Below are positions 10,673 through 21,800 of a DNA stretch of 64,000 nt, in pieces. Under the pieces are notes generated by a model, which searched no databases, was not told the origin of the DNA, and worked only from the letters and a program-made list of their open reading frames with translations. Source of the DNA: Roridomyces roridus (lineage: Eukaryota; Basidiomycota; Agaricomycetes; Agaricales; Mycenaceae). Numbering within the stretch: the stretch's first letter is position 1; each line of letters opens with the position of its first letter. The stretch is from contig JARKIF010000005.1 in NCBI GenBank assembly GCA_029378245.1, positions 1,240,001-1,304,000 on the forward strand, in the 5' to 3' direction. The translations under genes were made by a program, and so were the position numbers.

Positions 10673-11847
10673 ATGCGATACGCGGTTCTCATTACTGGCC
10701 CAGCCGGCGCGGGCAAATCTACCTTCACGAGCTCGTTTCTTAACCATCTCGCTGCGTCGCGTCGGACAGCGCATCTCGTCAATCTCGATCCGGCGGCTTC
10801 GTCCACGAGCTTCGAGTTTGAACCAGTGATCGACATAAAAGACTTGGTTAGCCTGGAGGATGTGATGGGGGAGCTGAATTACGGTCCCAATGGTGGTCTT
10901 GTCTACTGCTTTGAGTGAGTGAGTGCATGCGTGGAGCAAAGAAGCAAAACTGTAGGTATTTACCTGCGGCAGATACCTCTTGCAAAATATGGACTGGCTC
11001 GAAGAGGAACTGGGAGGCTACGACGACGACTATCTCATCTTTGACTGCCCAGGTTGGCGCCGCCTTCTCAAAGCACCCGTCTGTTCTCGCTGAACAGAAT
11101 GCAGGACAAATCGAGCTCTACACCCACCACCCGTTCCTGCCGACGCTGGTGCAACATTTAACCAGAATGGGCATCAGAACGAGCGCGGCGTATCTGATAG
11201 AGTCTCAATTCATGGAGGATAAATACAAGTTCTTCAGGTAAAGTGCCTCTACAGCTTTTTGCACAGATGGTGTTCACGTCCGCCACACAGCGGTGTCCTG
11301 TCCGCCATGTCTGCGATGGTCAACCTCGAAATACCGTGGATAAACATCATGTCCAAGATGGATTTAGTCAAGTCGAATCCTGAAGACCCGTCCGGTGGAG
11401 CCAGGAATGGTTTCCGGGGTCAAAGAAATGTCGCAAGGTCCGCAATTTCTTTGCCTGTTTCTTGCTCTTGCCAAAGTCTTTTTTGCAGGTATCTTGACCC
11501 GGATCCGCTGCTACTGGCATCCGCGCGTGGGCAGGAGGAGAACACGGCCAACCCACGATTTCACGCACTAAATCAAGCGATCGTGCAGCTGGTGAGTTTC
11601 TGCGGGCGCTCAACACGCGTTTCTGAGCGTTGTGCTAGATAGAGGACCATCCCCTCGTGTCTTTCCTTCCCCTTGACCTCACATCTTCGGATTCTTTGGA
11701 GACTGTGATCAGTCACATTGACTACACGATGCAATACGGGGAAGATGAGGAACCAAAAGAGGTGCGCTTTTCTTGTTGATATTTCGTAGCTAAATTTGCT
11801 GGCAGCCACACGACCTGGATGAAGGAGACTTTCAGGATATGGAGTAG
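10673..11847 (+). CDS. GPN3: GPN-loop GTPase 3 (RNA polymerase assembly/import)
   Basis: Seven exons (10673-10914, 10973-11052, 11105-11237, 11291-11437, 11489-11591, 11639-11761, 11806-11847) give 289 aa, the usual length. Motifs: Walker [10 protein letters not shown] at residues 9-17, NLDPAA, the defining Gly-Pro-Asn loop in [22 protein letters not shown] (G3), and SKMDL (G4). The acidic C-terminus ([17 protein letters not shown]) is typical of GPN3. GPN2/GPN3 proteins help assemble RNA polymerase II and III and their nuclear import. The ATG at 10673 directly precedes the P-loop with the family's usual spacing. It is divergent from PYM, with which its promoter must overlap. Confidence 0.96.
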
Positions 11848-11966
11848 AAGCTGTAGTGAATATATTCAATGGGGATACCGAGCCTTGGCACCATGACGCA
11901 GATCAGTTGCATTGCAGTGCTGAATATAAAGCTCCGTCTGCTCTCCACATTGCGTTCCATCCATCC

Positions 11967-12505
11967 ATGAGCTACTATCCCTCTCAACAACCCTCGTATG
12001 CGTACACGCAGGGCCATAGGCCCCACCACTCCAACTACGACTCGGGCTACGATGGGCAATACAATGGGCAATATAATGGCGGAAACAGCGGCGTGGTCTA
12101 TGTCCCGACGCATGCCAGCTCGCATCGCAGCAGACACCACCGACACCACAATGAGCCGACAGTAATTTCTGGCGGCCAAGTGATCAGCGGTCCGCCCGTC
12201 ACAGTGGTTGTGCGTCTCTTGGCCTCGCATCTCATCCATCACCTCTAATATCCACTCAGTCCAGCAGCGGTCGACACCACCGCCGTCATCACGATCACGG
12301 CCGCCATCGCAGCAGCAGCCACCATCGACACTTGTCTCTCGGTGAACGAATCCGCAGATTCTTTGGATTCGGCCGCAAGCGCTATCGGCACCAGTCGAGC
12401 AACAGTTCCTGGGGTTTCCTGGGGCGTTCTCGGCGTCGCACATATACAGACGCTCGAACTGGCGCGGAAGTCGACCGACAAGGCCGACACGTATACCGCG
12501 TTTGA
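11967..12505 (+). CDS. Small His/Arg-rich hypothetical protein
   Basis: Two exons (11967-12209, 12260-12505) give 162 aa. The first half has Tyr/Gln/Gly/Asn-rich low-complexity sequence (YDGQYNGQYNGG) followed by HHRHH, and the second half begins with clusters such as HHRRHHDHGRH. A more ordered C-terminal part follows: LSLGERIRRFFGFG, then TYTDARTGAEVDRQGRHVYR. The amphipathic LGERIRRFFGFG helix and the terminal T-G-x-x-V-D-x-x-G-R-x-V-Y-R block look like the conserved core, while the His clusters could bind metal. No known domain is recognised. Same strand as GPN3, 119 nt downstream. Confidence 0.72.
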
Positions 12506-12669
12506 GGACACGAAAAATGGCGCCCTGGATGTAGGATTATGCGACGCTTATGGACGGACGCACTGCTATGAATCGCTATGAGCTATCCTTCTCGACTGTA
12601 TCGTATTAATGTGTTCAAGGAATGTACTTCACGATTCTTAATGTTACAAGTTCACTATTTACTTCAAAT

Positions 12670-13631
12670 TCACTTCGGGACCTTGCAGCCCGCTTGGACA
12701 CCAGGTCTTTCCAAGAGGCGTTCCTTCCACGCCTTCAAATTCGGCCATTCGTCGAGCGATGGAATCCCAGAGAACTCGTGGATACGGACCCTGCATCTCT
12801 CATTAATTCAACTTTCCGGGACGGAGAAGACGACGCACCAAGGGAAGACGTTAAAGTCGGCGATGGACAGTTTGCCACGTCCGGGACCTGCCAGCCAGTC
12901 GCGCTCAGCAGCTAGGCGAATCTCGAGAACACCATAGAGTCGCTTGGTCTCGTCCGTGTAGCCTGCGAGACATTGAGCGAGATGTGAGCGAGAAACCTGG
13001 GCCAAACGTACGCTTCTTGGCATAAGGAATATCCTCAGGTGCAAACCGGTTGAAATGGTTGGCTTGCCCCTGCATCGGGCCAACACCCCCGTGAGCGAAA
13101 AAGATCCACTGCAGCATTTCCGAGTAATCTGCAGAATACGCGTCGGTTGGGGTCACAGTCATGCGGAACTTGCATACCATCGGCCTCGGTCTGAGCATCG
13201 AAGGAGAACTTGTTGTCCTTGTCGTAGTGCTGCGCGAGGTAAAGGAGGATCGCGGCAGTCTCAAAGACATTGAAATTATTGCGGGACCTGTCCTGTTGAC
13301 TGTCAGACAAAAGGCGAGGAAAGTGCTTCTGGGCGCGTACGACGAGGGTAGGAATTCTTCCGTTGGGATTGAGGGCGATAAACCAGGGCTCTTTCTGTCT
13401 GTTGGTCATAATGTCGATGTACTCGACGCTGCCACGGGTAAGAAAGATGAATGCAAAGAAGACACGCGACGCACTCATAGTCGACAGCTGGGTAGAGCGC
13501 CTTCAGTTCTTCGAGGTAGACGGAGACTTTGTAGCCCTGAAAGCAATCAGATAGCGGAAGATAGGGCCTGATTCTGAACGCACATTGGGAGTAGGGCCAG
13601 TGTAGAGCAGGAAGGGTTTGGTAGAGGACAT
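12670..13631 (-). CDS. Glutathione S-transferase, Ure2/YfcG-like
   Basis: Seven exons (13631-13584, 13536-13475, 13428-13341, 13292-13178, 13128-13012, 12962-12839, 12790-12670) give 224 aa. The thioredoxin-like N-terminal domain reads [20 protein letters not shown], then [12 protein letters not shown] with the cis-Pro, then [12 protein letters not shown], as in Ure2-type GSTs. The helical C-terminal half contains [19 protein letters not shown] and [12 protein letters not shown], including the N-capping S/T-x-x-D motif. Such enzymes conjugate or reduce substrates with glutathione; fungal Ure2-like GSTs are often detoxification or deglutathionylation enzymes. The substrate is unknown. All six introns are GT-AG and 46-51 nt. 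Confidence 0.94.
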
Positions 13632-13891
13632 GGTGGTGAGAAGGATGAACGCAATCAACGTGCTTTAAATATTGGACTCTCCCAGCTGACTCAGTGACTG
13701 TGGGGTAGCTATTACCAAGGAAGAGATGTGTCGCTATTACCAAGAACGCTGAAAGATGATCGTCGCACATTCTGAGCACGCAAGATAAACGCAATTCGTC
13801 ATTCCGCTGGAGGCTTTTCTTCAGGAACATATTGAAACTGAGCACCGACGTTCCCTCTGAACCGATTCCTCATATCCAGCTGGTAGCACAG

Positions 13892-14101
13892 TTAGGACGC
13901 GTAAATACGGTTTTTTGTGTCACCAACCATCCCGCGCTTGCACTCGAAAGCGGCCTTTCGCAGAGCCTGACATTCCTCCGCAAGTTCGTCGAGGTGATTC
14001 CGTAGACATTCGGAAGGCATATTCCCGTCCTTGACGACGCAGTCCGTTTGCATGATGCAGTCTCTCATGGCGGCCAGCACGCCTTTACATGACGAGGACA
14101 T
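13892..14101 (-). CDS. PET191: PET191/COA5, cytochrome c oxidase assembly factor
   Basis: Single-exon gene of 69 aa. It has the twin Cys pattern of this intermembrane-space CHCH-type family: SSCKGVLAAMRDCIMQTDC, then ECLRNHLDELAEECQALR and FECKRGM. Length and the terminal CKRGM motif match yeast Pet191 and human COA5. The protein is imported by the Mia40 disulfide relay and is needed for complex IV assembly. The start codon lies 33 nt from that of the divergent IBA57 gene, another mitochondrial factor. Confidence 0.95.
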   Translation of the reverse strand: MSSSCKGVLAAMRDCIMQTDCVVKDGNMPSECLRNHLDELAEECQALRKAAFECKRGMVGDTKNRIYAS

Positions 14102-14134
14102 GGAGGTGGTCGGGCAAAATGATTTTGATCCGGC
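14102..14134. promoter_or_regulatory. 33-bp head-to-head gap between PET191 and IBA57
   Basis: The two start codons (14101 minus, 14135 plus) are 33 bp apart. Both products act in mitochondria, so a shared bidirectional promoter for respiratory genes is plausible; no specific factor site can be assigned by eye. Confidence 0.55.
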
Positions 14135-15311
14135 ATGCCTCCATCATTCAGACCACTCATCCAGAAAATCCCTACTGTCGCGCGCGTTCCGCACAGATCT
14201 GTTCTCTCCTTGACAGGCTCCCAAGCGTCCGAGTTCCTCAATGGCATTCTGTCTACTCTCGTCCACAGTCCTCCACGACCATTCTATTCTGCTTTCTTAC
14301 ACGCCCAGGGCCGAGTGCTGTACGATATCTTTGTCTACACGCGTACGGGCCAGCCAGGCTATCTAATTGACTACGACTCGCGCCCTTCTGAGGCGACTCC
14401 ACTTTTGGATCTCATCAAGCGCTATGTGCTGCGTGCTCGCGTCAAGGTCAGAGACGCATCGGAAGAATATGATGTTTGGGGGGCCTGGGGTGACGCGTCT
14501 GGGGAGCCAGAGAGACAATGGAAGTGGGCGGAGAGCAGTGGTATCGCCGAGCCTGTATGGACAGAGTGGCCGTGGGGCACCCAACACGAGTCCATCTCAG
14601 ACCGACGAGCACCCGGGATGGGGAGAAGGCTCCTCGTACGCAAGGGAGACCGACGTGCGTGATTATATCTTTGGCTCTCACTGTTCTTTATATTTCCCGT
14701 AGCACCCGAAGCCTCCACGCATGACTTGGCTTCCGAGGAAGCCTATACGCTGCACCGTATTCTGCATGGCGTTCCCGAAGGGTTCACGGACATGCCACCA
14801 ATGCAAGCCTTCCCAATGGACTCTAATTTGGATCTTATGGGCGGCTGTCAGCTGGTTTCATAACATTCAATTGCGAGATTAATCTTGGCTCTAGTGGATT
14901 TCCGCAAGGGATGTTATGTCGGTCAAGAGCTGACCGTCAGAACGTACCACAAGGGCGTCATCCGCAAACGTATTTTGCCCGTGGCGATTCATTCGTCAGT
15001 ACAAACGAACCAGCCTCCATATAATTTAACTGATCCTCCTCAGGCCTCCCGACCTCCCTCCTTCCTTCGCCTCCGGTCTTGATATACGTGCAGTACCGAC
15101 GGGAGCTGGAGAACCTCGACCAAAGCCACGGGGCAACGGCAAGCTCTTGAGCTCGTTTAACGGAATGGGACTAGCTCTGCTGCGGCTCGAGCAGGTCGAG
15201 GCAGCGGAGAGGGGAGAGGTGACTTTCTCCATGGATGTCGAGACCGATGGCACCATCTCGACGTGGGGAGTGTCGCATTGGCGACCAGATTGGTGGCCCG
15301 TGAAACCGTAG
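14135..15311 (+). CDS. IBA57: IBA57, mitochondrial iron-sulfur cluster assembly factor (YgfZ/GcvT family)
   Basis: Four exons (14135-14654, 14703-14846, 14895-14994, 15044-15311) give 343 aa. The N-terminus has a presequence-like segment followed by [18 protein letters not shown] and [19 protein letters not shown], the GcvT/YgfZ core. The hallmark K-G-C-Y-x-G-Q-E motif is seen in [19 protein letters not shown], spanning the second splice junction. IBA57 works with ISCA proteins to mature [4Fe-4S] enzymes. The third exon ends where the C-terminal barrel starts. Its stop is 10 nt from the stop of the convergent PPTase gene. Confidence 0.95.
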
Positions 15312-15321
15312 CATAAAAATA

Positions 15322-15725
15322 CTAGAGTTCCTGGACGAGCACCGACGCGAAAACATACTCCCCGTCATGACTGACTGAAACGTGGAAATCCATTGGTGTT
15401 GTGCTTCGGTGGTACTGCAAACTCGGCTTGCGTCCATTGATGAGCCCTTGGTAGGTGAGCTCTTTCCAAGCGGGCTTGAAACGCGGGTAGAGTGCCTTGT
15501 ATGCCGCTTCCTTGACCGCCCAACTGAGAAAAAATGAGGACCAAGTAGTTTGGTCGTGAAAAGCATTTACCGAACAGCGATAAAAGAAGTGTTGGTGTGC
15601 ATGTCTGTCTGGGCAAATTCCTGCGGGCTGAGAATGCGCGAAGCAAGGCGTGTAGGGTATCTCTGGATGAGAGCAGCGATGCGGGGCACGTGAAGGACGT
15701 CGACGCCGATCCCGAGGACTGTCAT
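15322..15725 (-). CDS. PPT2: Holo-[acyl-carrier-protein] synthase, AcpS/Ppt2-type 4'-phosphopantetheinyl transferase
   Basis: Two exons (15725-15571 and 15523-15322) give 118 aa, the short AcpS size. Motifs: GIGVDVLHVPRI with the Mg-binding Asp near the N-terminus, ILSPQEF, and WAVKEAAYKAL with the second Mg ligand, then FHVSVSHDGEYVFASVL. AcpS-type enzymes move 4'-phosphopantetheine from CoA to acyl carrier protein; in fungi the stand-alone short form (Ppt2) serves mitochondrial ACP. No presequence precedes MTVLGIGVD unless an upstream start is used. It is divergent from ELP2 (35 nt) and convergent with IBA57 (10 nt). Confidence 0.92.
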
Positions 15726-15760
15726 GGACGCGATGGTCAAACCGCGATTTGATCTTGACC
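15726..15760. promoter_or_regulatory. 35-bp head-to-head gap between PPT2-like gene and ELP2
   Basis: Start codons at 15725 (minus) and 15761 (plus) leave 35 bp. This is the third such gap within 5.2 kb, implying overlapping 5' leaders or initiation within the neighbouring gene. Confidence 0.55.
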
Positions 15761-18553
15761 ATGACCGCGTATATCTCTGCATCCACAAATCGACATCCTC
15801 ATGCTGCAGACATATCCAGCGCGTCCCTCGTAGCTTTTGCTTCTGGCACTCTCGTTGGTCTGTGGAATTCTCCAGCCGATGGAGGCGTTTCCGAGACCCT
15901 GGCGGCCCACGAAGGGCTCATTACTTGTGTTCGATTCTTGAACGACCAAATCCTCGCCACGGCGGACGACAAGGGTGTTCTTCGATGCTGGAGACGCGCT
16001 GGGGACCAGGCATGCTGCCCCTGTGATTCAACTGCAAAAAATTTGTCTAATACGATGGCAGTGGACATCGACCGCCAAAGTTGACGCTCACAAGCAAGCT
16101 ATTTCTTCCCTCTGCGTTCATGGAGAATGTCTCGCAACGGGTTCCTCCGATGGTACCGTGAAAATATGGAAGTTTGGCGCCTCGGATGAGCTGGAGGAAG
16201 TGCAAACATTGTCGCTGAACGGTCGATATGCGTTGGCTCTTGCCATGACGATTCTGCCTCGATCGAATGGTCTCTGGATTTTTCATACCTTTGAGCGGTG
16301 ACTCACATACTTGGCAGTGGAATTATTGGCCATAGCGGGGACAGACAAAAACATACAAATATGGACGCGCTCTGGCGCTATGGTGCGTTTGCATTCTTGT
16401 CCCTACGCATTCTCACAAAATACAATAGTTCGTACGTGCCGCTGTACTCTCCGGACACGAAGATTGGGTCAGATGTCTCGCTTTCCAAAACCCGCCGTTT
16501 ACAGATGAACCCCTCGTCCTGGCGTCCGGATCGCAAGATAGCACCATTCGGCTTTGGAGGATTGAAGCCTTTACAAAATTCAATAACCCGAACCCGAGTG
16601 ATCCGCCTACCGATGCCCTCAGTGACGATCTCCTGGACGCGTTTGAGGCTTCTCTGGGTGACCTTGCGGATGCTGAGGAAGGCGGCAGACAAATTTCCTT
16701 GAAACACCATATATTGACCGTCAAGTCTAATCAAGCCAAGTATATCTCTAACATACCACCCAGCGGTCTCTCAAACGTTTCCAGTCCTCTACAATATTCG
16801 ATTACTTTCGATGCACTTTTGATTGGGCACGAAGCTGGTGTAACGGGCTTGTCGTGGCGGCCCACTGGTGCGAGGGAACCCACCCTTTTGTCAACATCTA
16901 CAGATTCATCCTTGATCCTGTGGTCTCCTACGGCTATTCGGTCCTCTTCAGAAGACAACTCGACCATCTGGACCAGCCGCCAGCGTTTCGGTGATGTAGG
17001 TGGCCAGAGATTAGGTGGTTTCGTTGGAGGTCTGTGGGCGGGAAATGGGAATGAAGTCTTGGCTTGGGGATGGTCAGGCGGATGGCGGCGATGGCGATGC
17101 ACGTCGACTGGTGAGAGGCAACTCGATGAAACCTGGCGAGAGGTTTCTGCAATCACAGGCCATAGTGGGCCCGTCAAAAGTCTGGATTGGAGTCCGGACG
17201 GCGCGTATCTCATCTCTGCTGGGTGAGTTAGACGGCATCGTGGTGGAACGGAATCTTACGGTCGCAGGCTGGACCAAACTACAAGAATTCACTGCCCGAT
17301 ACGACGTCCTGATGGATCTTGCTTCTGGCAAGAACTAAGCCGCCCTCAAGTCCATGGCTACGACATGCTCGGCGTGACTTTCTTGGGTCCTCTGAAGTTT
17401 GCGAGCATCGCCGACGAGAAGGTCGTTCGCGTCTTCGAAGCGCCTCGCGGTTTTGTCGATCTGGCAGAGAAGCTGGGGGTTGCGGTATTCACCGAGGAAC
17501 AGCATAATGGTCCTGTGGCGGCAAGCGTCCCACCATTAGGGCTCTCGAACAAGGCTGTTAATGAAGGTATGCGTCCGTTCCACGCATCTAGTGTAACTTA
17601 CAGATTCAAGGAAGCTGTGGTCCCTGCCGGCGACTCGAGTAATTCAACACGCCCCCCATTCGAGGGAGAGCTCGCATCTACGACTCTTTGGCCCGAAATC
17701 GAGAAGATATTTGGGCACGGATACGAGGTACTCAATCCCAACCGTGATCTAACCTGTTTGTGACCCTTTCATACCAGTCTATGAGTCTTGCCGTTTCGGG
17801 ATCGCGGCGTCTGATTGCAACTGCATGCAAGGCGTCGACTGCCGAGCACGCAGTAGTGCGTGTGTACAATACCGAAAACTGGCAACCAGTGGGGGACCCT
17901 CTTTCCGGCCACACACTGACAGTTACGCGGATTGCATTCAGTCCTGATGACCGTTTCGTCTTGACTGTCTCGAGGGATAGGACATGGCGGCTGTACGAAG
18001 CGCAGACCAATGGCGGTCAGAGATGTTTCTGGAACCGATGAGACTCAATCCTGACGCTATCTCAGGTTATCTCCCCGTTGCAGCGGATAAATCCCACGGG
18101 CGAATAATCTGGGACTGTGCGTGGGCCGCTGAAGGTGATATATTTGCCACGGCCTCAAGGGATAAGACTGTAGGTTGATTTCTCGATCGATTTTATACAA
18201 TGCTGACGAGGAAAAGGTCAAAATATGGCAGCGTGGACCCGATGCGAAATGGACAGCAGTGCAAGTCATCAGAACGGCTGAAGCTGCAACAGCGGTCGAT
18301 TTCTCATCTCTCGATGCAAAGTATATATAATTCTTGACTCGGTTGCTGTTTCTGACGCCTCATCAGACGCCATCTTGCGATTGGGCTAGAAACTGGCACC
18401 ATTCTGGTGTATTCCCATGATGGCACTAACTGGCAATTAGAGCATTCCAGGTCGGGTCATGCTGGGCATATTCATAGATTGAGTTGGCGACCGGGATTCA
18501 GAGAACTAGGAACCTGTAGTGAAGACGGGACTATGAGGATCCTGAGATTTTAG
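15761..18553 (+). CDS. ELP2: Elongator complex subunit 2 (WD40 protein)
   Basis: Ten exons (15761-16009, 16062-16269, 16318-16382, 16429-17222, 17268-17566, 17615-17727, 17778-18015, 18066-18169, 18217-18320, 18367-18553) sum to 786 aa, the normal ELP2 size. WD repeats are visible throughout (SSDGTVKIWKF, GHEDWVRCLAF, GHEAGVTGLSWRP, GHSGPVKSLDWSPDG, SRDKTVKIWQR, GHIHRLSWRPGF). ELP2 signatures include LWPEIEKIFGHGYE and RIIWDCAWAAEGD. Elongator modifies U34 of tRNA anticodons in the cytoplasm. The first intron is best read as GC-AG (donor at 16010), which restores an uninterrupted W-R-R-x-G-D-Q-W repeat. ATG 15761 is the only suitable start, since the WD domain begins almost at once. Confidence 0.96.
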
Positions 18554-18816
18554 GTTTTGAAAAACTTTTGATAAACACCGAGGTTTTATGGTACAGTGAG
18601 GGTCCGGGTCGCTATGAGGAAGGCCATCCAAATAACTACGAAGTAAGAGAGAGGTCTGCTATACAGTGGGGTGCGCGGGTGGTAGGCCCGGTGCGCGGTG
18701 GTAATGAGACAATTTAAGAGGTGCAGTATAAAGGGTATCGAACATGAAGGAAATGCGGGGGAGCAACAGCGAGCACGTGCAATAGGGATACAAGAACGCG
18801 AGGTCGTTAAACAGTG

Positions 18817-21800
18817 TTAGACGATGTCACGGAGACTCATGGGGACTTCAGGCTGTAAAGGGGTATGTCAGTGGGACTGTCGCCAGTGACAAGTGAGGAC
18901 GAACGCATTTGATTCTAGTCATACAGTCAGCACCGCACGGAAAACAGCAACAATACACTCACTTGTAGAAACACTCTATAGATCGTAACATTTCGACATC
19001 GCCGCCCGTGGCAGTCACGAAGTTGACAATGACGCCAGCACGAGAGTAGTTGGAGGCGATGGCAGGGGCGACGCGATGAGCGTATTCTTCGACTGCTTTG
19101 GGTAGATCATAATTAATAATGAGAGGAACGTGGGCGACCTCGGGCGTCTTGACTTGAACATCGTAGACGACAAGCACTTTGGCCGCCGATTGCCGCATTA
19201 TCATGGAGGACGACCCGCGGAACTTGTTGAGGGCCGCGAGTTTGGTACCCGCATTCATATCCCCGTGCTAGAAAAAGTCAGAATGGGAACAAACAAAAAC
19301 AAAGAGACGAACAAGGGGCACAGCTTCAAGTCCGCGACTGGCCAACTTGTAGACGACCGAGTCGAGGGCAGTCATACCACCGACATGGACAATAACCTGC
19401 GCAACGTCCACAGTCATCGAACAAGTCTGCGAGGGCGTCGAGCTTCCACTCTCGCGCTTGAGCACTCTCAGCACTAGAAGCCCCTCGTCCAGAGCCTATG
19501 ATACCCAGCCCTCCACCGGGAGCAGACGCCAGACCATCAGACCGCCCGCCCGCAGTAAATGCCAGATAGAGATAGAACTGTCGGAGACCACGCGAGCTTT
19601 GCGCCGAGTCGGCGTGCGTCACGTTACCGTCGCGGCGGACGAGAACCCGCACGGGCTCCCGCAGCTGAATCGCAGACGCAAGATTGAGAACGTCCTGGGG
19701 AACCGTGTTGGAGAAGAGAGCCGTCTGGCGCTCGATGATCGCAGGAACGCTGCTCGCCTCAGTGGGAGGAGAGGGCGTAAGACCGGAGAATCTTCTCCCA
19801 TTGGAATCAAAGGAGAAGGATGATTGCGAGATCTGGCCTGGGGTGGAGCCGGGAGTGGGAGTGGTTGAACCCAAAGGACGCGACCGAGGGGGTGGCAAGA
19901 GCTTGACTATACTGAACACAAATTCATGGAGATTGCGGGCGATGAGCTGGTCGACTTCGTCCAGAACGAGGAAGCGGACCTCGGACCCACTGAGACCACC
20001 AGAACTGGTAAAGAGCGCATGCAGTTTCTGGGGTGTCCCGCAAATGATGTGAGGCATATTCTGCTGAAGCAAGCGAAGCTCTTGGCTGATATCGCTCGTG
20101 GTCGCACCAACGCCGAGGGCAGACCTAACACCAATGGGGCCACCCAGATCGCGAATCATACGTTGAGCTTGTGTAGCCTGGTCAACGGTGGTCGAAACCA
20201 TGATGACGATTGGTCCTCGGTTCGGTGGACGAACAGTGATATTGGTCACGGCGATCTGAATGGCAGGGATCACATAGGCCGCAATTCTCTCCTGTGTCGG
20301 AGGCGCTTGAGCGATGATGTCTGCTCCGCGCAGCAGGAAAGGAAGAGCACGCTGCTGAATTTTGTTCGGAGGTCCCACGCTGTGCATTTTTGTCAGTGCT
20401 GCTGCAATTCGGTAGCGAATAGCACCCACCCGAATTTACTAAGTGACCGGAGTAGATCTGGCGCAAGGGACAACTGTTCCCATTTGGAAATCATTGGGCC
20501 TGAATCACGAGGAGAACCGCCCATCCAGTTGTCGTTCTGAAGGTCCAAGATCTATGGAGAATGAGTGCGCAGCTCAAAGTACTGGAGAACTGAATCATAC
20601 ACCGGCAGAATCACGTCGCACCAGACTGGAGACCGAACGCCGTTTGTCGCGAAGTAAAGAATCCTGACGGAGCGGATCTGCAGGACGTATTGGGAGATCG
20701 AGAGTGCCTGCAGACCAAGTACGCATGGGCGAGTTGGGCGCTCGGGAGGCAGACCTCAGATCAGGTCGATTGGGTAAACCGTGACCTAGCATGGACGCAT
20801 TGGATACTCCGGGAGGAGACATCAACTGGTTCGGTGCGAGGTCAAGCTGGGGAGTACCGGAACCCATCATCGAATGATTGGTGAGGGGGGAGATGGAAGC
20901 GTGAATCTGGTGAGATGCAGCGGTCAATTGGCCGACCGAAGCAGTGAGCATGTCCAGTCTCTGAGAGACGGAGACCATGTCGTCCGATGGGGTGGACTGA
21001 TTCGGCGCTATGTTGGCGAGAGACGGCCGGGGTGCGTTGAGCGGAGGAGAAGAGAAACTGTGGCCATTTCCGTTGACAGCGAATGGATCCTTGAACTCGG
21101 GTTGTCCGCCCATACTGCCAAAGGAACGCTCGACCATGATATTGACCTTGCGCTGCATATCACCAATGTCGCGCTGCATTTCACGAGCGGAATACTCGCA
21201 GCGGACAATGCGGTCCAAGATGTCATGGAGGAGCGGGGACGCCTTGAGCTGAGCGTCAAAGGCGGCTTGGTCGGTATTGGCAGTAAAGTGGCTGCCAGAG
21301 TCCAAGGAAGAGACGGGAGAAGATGAAACTGAGACCAACAGGGCCGTTGTAGGCCGTACCATTGCTCTGGGAAGCCGTCCGCTCGAAACCGGGGAAAAAG
21401 GAGGAGGCGGTTTGGCGGAGGTCTGACTCGAAAGGGCCAGGTGTGTCCTGGCTATCGTCCCTCTCAGCCAAGGGGTCCAAACCACCTAGCATGCTCCCGT
21501 CCGCTGGGCGACGTGCCTCGAGTTTGGTGTTGTCGATGACACGAAAGGGTGAGGAATGGCGCTGGAGGTCGGGCGCAGGCTGTGGAGGGGGCGGAATGGG
21601 TTCGACATCGGCTTCCTGTTGCTGCTGAGGAGGGCTCGGAGAGCTTCTCACAGAGCGATACTCGGAAGGAGAAATCGAGACGGAGGACAAGGAACTGCGA
21701 TCGGCTTCGTGGTAGGCGGAAGGGCGACGGACAAAGGGCACGTCTCCAGAATCGTCCTCACTGACGCGGAGACCACCAGGAAAGAAGGGAGTGGAGGCAG

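Noticed and set aside
12342..12581. 79-aa ORF within the His-rich gene
   Set aside because: It is out of frame with the second exon, whose Arg/His-rich reading fits the first exon with a proper intron.
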